From assembly GCA_958298945.1 (NCBI GenBank), contig OY282605.1, positions 38,480,811-38,544,810 of the forward strand: 64,000 bases of DNA. The letters are read 5' to 3'. Under the pieces are notes generated by a model. That model ran no database searches and was not told the DNA's origin. It saw only the letters and a program-made list of their open reading frames with translations. Each line of letters begins with the position of its first letter. Positions within the stretch are counted from its first letter, which is position 1. Made by a program: the position numbers and the translations under genes. Below are positions 56,174 through 64,000 of the stretch, piece after piece. The stretch is from Atherix ibis. Its lineage: Eukaryota > Arthropoda > Insecta > Diptera > Athericidae.

Positions 56174-56660
56174 ATAGTATGATTGTGACAATTTCGCTGA
56201 CCGTCAAATGGCACCTTAAATTGTCGCAGACATTGGCTGACTGCTTGACGTAAGCTAAACCGTCAGCCACTGTCTCACGTAAGTTGTTTTTGTCATGCAA
56301 TTGCGGCGATACAAGAACACTGGCTACAAGAAATTTAAAGATATTTTTATCCAATTATAAATTGTATTTTAAATCATTCATTAAAGAATTTTTTTACATT
56401 AAAAATTCTAATTGTTCAGAAAAATTCTAAAAATATATTTTTTTTTCTTTAATTTCACACTGAGAACGAAATTTAGGAAACGGTAGCTGACGTATTTGGG
56501 ACCGATTTGGCTGACGAGGTATTAATCTTCCGATTTTGTCAGCCATCGTAAATCCACTCGTTAGCCAACCGTCAGTCATTTTTTTTCGTAAAGTCACTTT
56601 AGCTGACATCTGTCAGTTTCGCTGACCGTGAAATGGCATTTTAAGAGGCACCCCGCGACT
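56174..56660. repeat. continuation of the GCTGAC-rich repeat beyond the MITE
   Basis: The block near 56340-56415 (CCAATTATAAATTG, TTTTTACATTAA) duplicates 55950-56005 about 395 bp away, and CGCTGACCGTCAAATGGCAC (56193) recurs as CGCTGACCGTGAAATGGCAT (56619). This suggests a second, partly deleted copy of the same repeat in tandem. Confidence 0.55.
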
Positions 56661-59057
56661 TTATCACTTGCTGGGTTCGAAGTCAAGACTGCTCGCGTAC
56701 AAGACGCAGGTATTCCAGTGTCGCTTAATCAGGTCACAAAATTGAACTTTTAAAATACAAGGGATTTAGGTATCCCAGTTAGGAAATTCCTCCTTAACCA
56801 TAGACCTAAAAAGGTCTATTTTTGACTGATTTCTTCTTATTATAAATATAGCTTGTATACACTGTCTAAGCCTGATATGAAACCTATTTAGGATAATTTT
56901 ACAAATGATCGAAAAAATTATCCTTATTGGCCCATTAAAAATTTAGTTCTCTTCGTAAGTCTCACAAAAAAAGCTTACATTTTTAGTAAAAAATTCCGTT
57001 TTTAATGTATGAGCAATTTTTCATACTGATTTGTTCCAATACTCCGAACTGATCTGCAGGGGGGCCTATTAAGATCATACAAAAAAGAAAGACCAGGTTT
57101 TTACGGTAAATTTAATGAAACTTTGCAAAAAAAATTTTATTTAAAAAAAAAAATTATGTTTTATAAAATATTGTGAATATTCCATTAGAAATATCAACCT
57201 ACGCATAAGTGCTTTATATAAAAATCTTAAAGAATTTAAGAAAAAACAAATATTTATTAAGGCCAATATTTGTAAACCACTTAGTTATAATTTTTGGAGA
57301 ACGCTCCGTAAAAAGAATAACTTCTTATTTTAATTGAAGTGATTTGAGCAAAATATATCATACCAAAAGTTTTTATATTCTCTAGAAATCTTTGATTAAG
57401 AATCTTAATAAATCGAATATTTTATTAGTTCCTGAAATATTTTAAAAATAAAAACGGGCGTAATTTCCAATCATGTTTTTTCTTTTGCCTGTTTGTAGCA
57501 GGTAAGAATAATAGACCAATATTTTTGATACTATTCGCTGTCGAATCGTTTCACTATAGAAGCAAAGTTCTCAGGTATATTATACAGATCGTGTGAGTGC
57601 ACGATTTTTAAGCGTCGTCGAGCAAATTTTTCTCGTGAAAAGAATGTAATAGGGCAAATTCGGCGAACCCATACTCGTCATTTGCGCATCGTTTATTTTG
57701 ATATTTTACAGTTCCCATAGTTATTTTCTTTCATATTTATTTTATATATAATAAATTTGCTTTAATATTTATTATATAAAATAAAAATCTATTTTGATAT
57801 ATGCAAAGTGAGATTACGTGATTAAATTTTTTTTTTAAAAAAAAGTAACAAAAACTAGTGTAGTGTATTGCATAGCAAAAAATCGTTCACGTATAAATTT
57901 ATAAATAAGTTATCATTGGAACATGAAATATTAAATTAATATTGAATTAAATGTTAAAACAAAAATTTATAAACGAATAATTGAAATAATCAAAATAAAT
58001 AAATTCGAAGTAAATAAACCAAGAATAGCATTGACTAACTAGAGAATTCACCAATAAATAGTATGCAATTATTCGCAATAAATTATTCTTGAAATTTTCA
58101 TTCGAGCGATGACACTATGATTAGACTGATCGTACAATACACAAACTTTGTTTGCGGCGAATCTGCACAATACCATAAACGTGCGTACAATAAACTGTCA
58201 GACGCACGCAAAAAAAGTGGAAATTTGACGTTTAGATCGTTTATTAGATGCATGGGAGTAATCTAATTTTTAATATATCTAATTAATGACCTGTACAGCT
58301 TATAAAGGGATTTGTTTGATCGCAGAACTAGAGAAATTTTATTTTAATTTCATAATATAAATTATATATTTTTTTATACTTACGTCCCAGAATTAATATA
58401 ATTTTTAAAAATTAATATTTCTTTTCACTTATTCGTTTTAAGATTCCAAGTTTTATTGAATTTTCTCCAATAAAACCAAAGACGTCACATGTTTTTTGCC
58501 TGCACTGTATATATTATTGGTAATTAATACAACAGCGCTTTGGTAGTAAAATCGAATAACAAATATTGAAATTCTTTATAAAATGGCCTAAAAAGTTATT
58601 GAAAATTTTATCATATCAAATATTAATCGTTATCAGTTGACAAAAAAAATATTCGTTTTTAGTTGATAAGAGAGATACTATTATCTTAGTTAATACTACA
58701 ATATATTGTACAATCAAATAGTAAAAACAATAGTCACATGATAAAAACAATTATTTATTAAATGATTTTTTGATCAGGTTAAATTTATTTAATAATTTTT
58801 ATAATTCTATAAATAAAAATTAAATTTAGTTACATAATATAAATAGGTGTAAGTCCGTATTTAATATTAACAATAATTTATTTTTAGTTGGTTCTCTAAC
58901 GTCAGCTTTTTGTGAAGGCGAATAATAGAAATGTTGCATTTTTTAATACTTTAATTTTCATATTGAAAATACTCAAAAGTGTCAAGTTGCTATTGAAAAA
59001 CCCTAACAATGATACGAAAATTTTAAGTTATAGTCTTATTAATTAATCAAAAAAAAA
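56661..59057. other. AT-rich flank, nothing recognised
   Basis: No coding blocks, splice-like structures or element ends were recognised in about 2.4 kb. Confidence 0.55.
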
Positions 59058-59058
59058 T

Positions 59059-61112
59059 GGGTTATCAATTTCATGGTTTGGTATGTACAGCCCTGTCAAT
59101 TTGACAGCTGTCAAACAAATGTGTTATCCAAGGTGGTATTTGTCTAGATTAAGATTAGCCATTTTAAATTATGGACCGTATAACCACTAAACGATGCGTT
59201 AATTACTAAAAAACCAAAATTTTACGGTTTCGCTTTTTTGAAAAAAAATTTTCTCCAGCGAGGAGGCTCATTTCTCAGCCGGTTCAATAACAATATAAAC
59301 AAAATTGCTCTATTTCGGCTTTGAAAAGCCACACATTTATCATAATCGTTATAAAGCAAAATTTTTGTATGTGGGGCTATGAGAGCACACAAATGACTGT
59401 AAAGAAGCCATTGTATCCGCAAAAACTGTCTGCCTCGTGCTTTTTTTTGGACTGATGGCGTTATTGGTTCGTATATTTATTGAAAATAAAGAGAGAGGGG
59501 CAGTTACTGTCAATTCTGAGCACTAGAACCTTACAAAGACAGGTTTAAAAATTTTTTGCCCTGAATTTAAAGATTTCAATCTGGACCAGGTGTGGTTACA
59601 ACAAAAAAATGCCACAAACTACAAATCACAAAAAAATTTGGTTTTATTGTGCGGAAAGTTCTCAGGACGCATAATTGCGAGATTTGGTGATGTCAACTGG
59701 CCTCGAAGATCGTGCAATTTGACGCCGTTGGACTATTTATTGTGAGGCTACATAAAAGGTTGTGTTAACGAAGGCAATTCTTAAACTTTAAAGTGTTTAA
59801 AAATATGGGGCTCCGAATGAAGCCATTTTAACCACAAAAAGTGTCGGCCTCGTATTTTTTTTGTTGATCTGATGGCGTTAGTGGTTCGTATCTTTATTGA
59901 AATCTTTAAATTCAGGACAAAAAAAATGTTTTTGTGTGGTTATATCGGTCAGAATTGACAGTTACTGTGAATAAAATTAATTTATGGTTATATCGATATT
60001 ACCACACAAAAACATTTTTTTTCTCCTGAATTTAAAAACTTCAATCTGGACCATGTTTTGTTACAACAAGAAAAAGCCACAAACTACAAAGCACAATAAA
60101 TTTTGGCTTTATTGCACGGAAAGTTATCAGGACGCATAATTTCTAGATTTGGTAATGTCAACTGACTTCAAAGATCGTGCAATTTGACGCCGTTGGACTT
60201 TTTATTGTTGAGGGGCTATATAAAAGATTGTATTTACGCAGGCAATACCTAAACTTTAGAGTGTTTAAAAATATGAGGCTCCGAGCGAAGCCATTATATC
60301 CCTGAAAAGTGACTCTGTAATGTGTATTTCTTGTCTAAAGATGTCATTGGCCCGTATTTATCGGAAAAATAAATAAGGAGAGCCCATTACCGTCAATTCT
60401 GAGCACAATGACCGCATGACAAGTGACTTTTTTTTTTGGTCTGACTCGATGATTATTAATCTGAAACATATGTCCCGCAACCATACGAGACGATAAATTC
60501 CGAATTTATTGTGCCAAAACTTCTCAATATGCGTAATTTCGATATTTGATGATGTCAATTGACTTGTAAGATCGTTAAACGCCGTTGGAGCATTTTTTTG
60601 AGGAGTATGTAAAACATCGTGTTTACGTCACACTTTCGAGCATTTAAATACTAACGTCCGTCGAGTAATGGCCAAATGAGAGCCCAAAATGTGCGAAAAT
60701 GTCATTGAAAAATTACCACAAAAGGATCGAGTCCTTCAATTTTAATCTGAACCCTATGTGGTTGAACCAAGATGGCGCCGAAAGCCTACAACACGACAAA
60801 TTCTGACTTTATTGTGCGAAAACTTCTTAATATGCTTAATTTCAATATTGACCTTCAAGATCGTGCGATTTAACGCCGTTGGAAAATTTTCTTGAGGACT
60901 ATGCAAAAGATCGTGTTTACGAAGATAATTGTCAAACTTTCAAGGACCTGAAAACCCATATTCGTCAATTAACGACCGAATCTGAAAATGTTATTAAAAA
61001 ATTTTTTAATGGATCGAGAATATTAAACACAAAAATAATTTTTTTATTAAAATCTGAATTTAAAGTGCATTCTTTTTTAATTTCACTTACCAAAGCTCAA
61101 TTTGGATAACCC
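59059..61112 (+). mobile_element. D41-C copy 8, about 2 kb with internal duplications
   Basis: Left end GGGTTATCAATTTCATGGTT and right end reversed AGGGTTATCCAAATTGAGCT. The TTTGACAGCTGTCAAA leader is at about 59100. Catalytic-core text appears several times: LDQVWLQQKNAT..LVLLCGKFSGRIIARFGDV (59580-59700), NLTPLDYLL (59720), then again at about 60045-60215, 60480-60580 and 60750-60880, the last reading LNQDGAESLQ. In the first copy 41 residues separate the Lys replacing the second Asp from the third Asp. The C-terminal frame is 60879-61109 (FLEDYAKDRVYEDNCQTFKD, LKTHIRQLTTESENVIKKFF). No intact frame. Confidence 0.85.
59905..60036. repeat. inverted duplication, 43-nt arms (2 mismatches), 46-nt loop
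   Basis: Arms 59905-59947 and 59994-60036 (TTTAAATTCAGGA, then TTTTTGTGTGGT). It lies at the junction between two core duplications of D41-C copy 8. Confidence 0.9.
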
Positions 61113-62544
61113 TCCACATAGATAGCCCTCTTTTTTTATCAACTATTTATCATTACAAAATACCAATTGTCGTCTAGTTACAATAAATAAATGCCGCCTT
61201 CCATAAACGATCCATATTATATCAATAATTTAGATTGCATAAATGTGAACGACGAAAGAAAATATGTTAACAAGATGACCACATCTTTTAGAGTGTCTTT
61301 ATGTCAATGACGCGCTTTTTCTATTTATTGAGCAATTTTCCATGTTTTAGTTTTATTATGATTAAAAAGTTCAATAGTCTGCTTTTTGGTCAGTCTGTCT
61401 ACTATAGAGAACTGATCAAACTGATGGTATTTAAAAATCCGCTTTCAATGAGTAACACATGTGCGCAAACCCATTTGCGGTTATTGAAGTCGCACGAGAT
61501 ATGCTCGTACACAATTGTCTCAAGATTATTATTATGCAGAATTATGATGCGATATACAAAAACTGAAAACAAAATGATATAAAACACAAGAAAAACAAAA
61601 GACAAGAATGAAGAAACTTTTAATTTTTATACTAAAAGATCTTAAGTAAAGTGTATGACTCGATGGTGATGAATCAACAGCACAAACCGCAGCTATACTC
61701 GTAACTAAGGGTTCAGCAAGCAGCAAGAAGACAATATTACTAGCAGTTGACTTGATCTTCTTGTACAGTCATCCACGTAGATTGCAGAGTGGCAAATTTT
61801 ATATAAAACTTTGTAAAGCAAACCATTTGAGTGTGAAGCAAGATGAACTGAATTGAACCAAACCAAATCCATTCGAATCGATTTCGATCAAATGAGGTGT
61901 ACTGACACCACAAAATGTCGCTTACTTTAGTCTCGATGCACCTGCACATATAAGCTTCGATTTTTTCTTTGTCGATTTTTTCTTCTTCGGTTTTGAAGAC
62001 ACCAATAATAGCTGCACGTTAAGTAACTGTGTAACCCGATAGATAGCCGAGGTTGTTCATACCGCCATATGTGAGTCAATCTAAGACTATGACAATACAC
62101 ATTACATTAGTTATACCTCTAACCCAGTAAACTAATTGTGGAAACATGAGAACCAAATACAAAAAGAAACAAAAAGTCAGTAACAGAATCGAAAGAAGCG
62201 GGGCGGGACACCTCACTCACTCACATAACATTTCGACGAACACCTTCCAGTGCGCAGCGTTTGTATGCATTGTCCAGAAAAAAATTCTTTTTTAATACAT
62301 CATCAGCTCAGTTTAGTTTTTTTTTCTTATTTTAAATTTGCTGTGATTATCAAGTGGAAAATTTAGTCCCTTAACGAGACAGGCAAAAATGGACATAACA
62401 GATGGTCAAGAAGTTATCCTCACGTCAAGATTTATGGTAGTTTTTTCTTCTTTTTTTGGCAGCAATTCCTGCCACTTTTTTCTGTATTAAGTCTAATTGG
62501 AAGTATAGAAAAATCCTTGTTCTAAGTTGAGTGTCGTTGTATAT
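61113..62544. other. flank without a recognised gene; moderately complex sequence
   Basis: 61640-62280 is less AT-rich than the rest and free of obvious transposon text, so it could hold regulatory or 5' untranslated sequence, but no gene structure is visible. The ORFs at 61301-61582 and 61740-61949 are unassigned. Confidence 0.4.
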
Positions 62545-62545
62545 A

Positions 62546-63815
62546 CGAGGTGTGGCAGAAAAGTAAACAGACTGTTTCAAAATAGGTCCCTTGGACACCT
62601 AACTAACCATAGGCAGAGGCGTTCTTTCTACTCTTTGCAGAAGTTGCTGCTGCTGTTGTTGCTGCTGTTGCTGTTGATGTTGATGTTGCTGTAACTGTTA
62701 ATGTTTCTGTTGCTGTTGTTGTCGTTGCTGTTGCACTTGTTGAGGCTGTTGCTGTTGCTGATGTTAATGTTGCTATTGTTATTGCTGTTGTTGTTGTTAC
62801 TGTTGCTGTTCCTGTTGCTGTTCCTTTTGCTGTTTGTGTTGTTGTTGCTGTTGCGATTTTTGTTGCTGTTGCTGCTGCTGCTGCTGTTGTGGTTGCTGTT
62901 TCTGTTCCTGTTCCTGTTGTTGCTGTTGATATTACTGTTGCTGTTGTTGTTGCTGTTGCTGTTTCCTTCGCTGTTACTGTCGCTGTTGTTGCTGTTGCTG
63001 TTTTTGCTGCTATTGTTGCTGCTGCTGCTGCTGTTGATATTACTGTTGCTGTTTCTGCTGCTGTTACTGTTGCTATTGCTGTTGCTGTTGCTATTGTTGA
63101 TGTTAATGTTGCTATTGTTATTGCTGTTGCTGCTGCTATTGCTATTTTTGCTGACATGAAGAACACTTTTTATAAAACTTTTTTTTTTTATTGAAAATAA
63201 GTCCTTGAAAGGTTCCACATTTTCATCAGCTTTCTAGTGGAATTGCCTTCAGTTTCTCGATGACAACCCTTTTAAGGTTTTTGACAGTACCAAGATGAGG
63301 TCCTTTCAAGTGTTTTTTTGACCTTGGAGAACAGAGAAAATGTTGCACGAACTGAGATTAGGTGAATAGAGAGTCTAGGAAAACACAGAAAATGCTTTTT
63401 CCAATAAAAACTAGTTAATGTCGATTGCCGTGTAACAGAGGGTTGAGCATCCAAGGGCCTAAAATGTCCGATCTGGCATGAAGAATGATTTTATTCATGC
63501 TAAATGTCGATCGATTTTAATCGTTCTACATTTTTACCACCAAAAAATTAGATCAGGGATGTGCCCCGTAACTTCTCGTAAGTCAAACTCGCGAATTCAC
63601 CAAGCTTTACACGAAATTCGATGGCACAGCGTTGCTTCAAGTTCTACGGTCATATTTTGCGTAACGCACACCAAAAGTATAACTTCAGTTTTTACGGTCT
63701 TTAGGGTCTTGCCTTTAACCGGACAAGATTAAAACTTGTACTGCGCGTAGGGACTAACCTACAAGCTATAAGGAGCGAAAGTCCGCTGTGTTGCCAGATC
63801 TGTGTCAGTGATATT
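62546..63815 (-). mobile_element. MAR-6 copy 2: mariner, minus strand, with a CTG/TTG array inserted
   Basis: The left (3') end CGAGGTGTGGCAGAAAAGTA follows TA (62544-62545). Minus-strand text right of the array reads NTLKGPHLGTVKNLKRVVIE-like and KLKAIPLE (about 63330-63240), a mariner C-terminal block, then further upstream blocks to the 5' leader near 63715-63811 (reversed: ACAGATCTGGCAACACAG, TGTAGGTTAGTCCCTA), which matches MAR-6 copy 1. Frames are broken and the extreme 5' end is cut by a D41 fragment. Confidence 0.75.
62643..63153 (+). repeat. CTG/TTG hexanucleotide-type array, about 510 bp
   Basis: Imperfect repetition of GTTGCT and related triplets (CTG, TTG, with interspersed ATG, TTA and TCC). 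On the minus strand it reads AGCAAC-type, open in the Ser/Asn and Ala/Thr frames by composition alone. The long ORFs across it (62603-63218 and 62701-63194) are not credible genes. Confidence 0.95.
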
Positions 63816-64000
63816 GTTTGACCAGGCGCATTTTCAAACAAGAATGCTCTGATGATGCCACCAGCCCAATTTCCGCACCAAACAGTTACATGTGGATTTT
63901 CTGAACCCCAAATGTGACTAATTTTGGCGATTAACCAAGTCATCAAGATGAAAATAAGCTTCACCGCTGAAGATGACTTTATTCGAAAAATCACCGTCCA
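63816..64000 (-). mobile_element. D41-type transposase fragment, runs off the window
   Basis: Minus-strand text: SSSAVKLIFILMTWLIAKIS (a shifted frame of the first catalytic block, whose other frame reads FSGEAYFHLDDLVNRQN), then WGSENPHVTVWCGNWAGGII and RAFLFENAPGQ. It resembles the D41 transposases, closest in style to D41-A (4683). The 5' part lies beyond 64000. Confidence 0.8.

Noticed and set aside
56676..56686. tRNA B-box-like GGTTCGAAGTC
   Set aside because: No A box at the right distance and no cloverleaf could be drawn.
62603..63218. Long ORFs rich in Ser/Asn, Ala/Thr or Leu
   Set aside because: They are frames of the same CTG/TTG array, open on both strands by composition. No start context, splice structure or conserved domain.

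Overview
The window looks like insect (arthropod) nuclear DNA. It is strongly AT-rich, spliceosomal introns with canonical GT..AG ends are present, and it is crowded with decayed Tc1/mariner-superfamily transposons plus a few LINE scraps. There are no bacterial operons, ribosomal RNAs or CRISPR arrays. I recognise one host protein-coding gene. All coordinates come from reading the sequence; no database search was run, and ends of decayed elements are approximate unless a TA target-site pair is quoted.

The host gene is the verprolin/WIP orthologue (Vrp1) on the minus strand. Nine coding exons between 42400 (ATG) and 10940 (stop) join in phase to 2013 bases, i.e. 670 residues. The protein has a proline-rich N terminus, one WH2 actin-binding motif, the GLF..MPKLRP motif of WIP proteins, a long proline/serine/asparagine-rich middle, and a C-terminal WASP-binding segment. 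The last 98-bp exon (10940-11037) lies 13.9 kb from its neighbour and is too short to show as a long ORF. The ATG directly follows a splice acceptor, so at least one non-coding 5' exon lies above 42.4 kb and was not found.

Transposons fill the introns and flanks. Working names used here: MAR-1, mauritiana-type mariners (18-1212; 11764-13031). MAR-2, mariners starting CGAGGTCTGTTCAAAAAG (6016, 13884, 23334, 25878, 33889). MAR-3, mellifera-like mariner (about 11630-13660). MAR-4 (21819), MAR-5 (50109) and MAR-6 (52977; 62546), other mariners. D41-A to D41-E, families whose second and third catalytic positions are 41 residues apart where countable, like the described DD41D (rosa-type) elements. 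D41-C is the commonest, with eight copies. There is also a Tc1-like relic (37.4-37.9 kb) and LINE reverse-transcriptase remnants (31.3-32.3, 33.0-33.2 and 40.2-40.4 kb). Every transposase reading frame seen is broken.

Layout: 0-10.9 kb is the 3' flank of Vrp1 with MAR-1, D41-A, a 61-bp minisatellite, MAR-2 and D41-C. 10.9-42.4 kb is Vrp1; its largest intron (11.0-25.0 kb) holds a three-level nest of transposons at 11.3-15.1 kb, and the 8-kb intron (33.7-41.7 kb) holds a fold-back mariner, a D41-E copy, a Tc1 relic, a 23-bp minisatellite with 425-bp higher-order repeats, and a LINE end. 42.4-64 kb is the upstream flank with D41-C copies, a small TA-flanked MITE rich in GCTGAC motifs, MAR-5/MAR-6 and a 0.5-kb CTG/TTG array.

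The most unusual features are genomic. One mariner variant has been rebuilt with the same 5' end at both termini and occurs at two loci. D41-C copies repeatedly carry internal tandem duplications of their transposase core. At least eight short-loop inverted duplications are scattered through the window and look like template-switch events. I did not see a convincing new protein-coding system.
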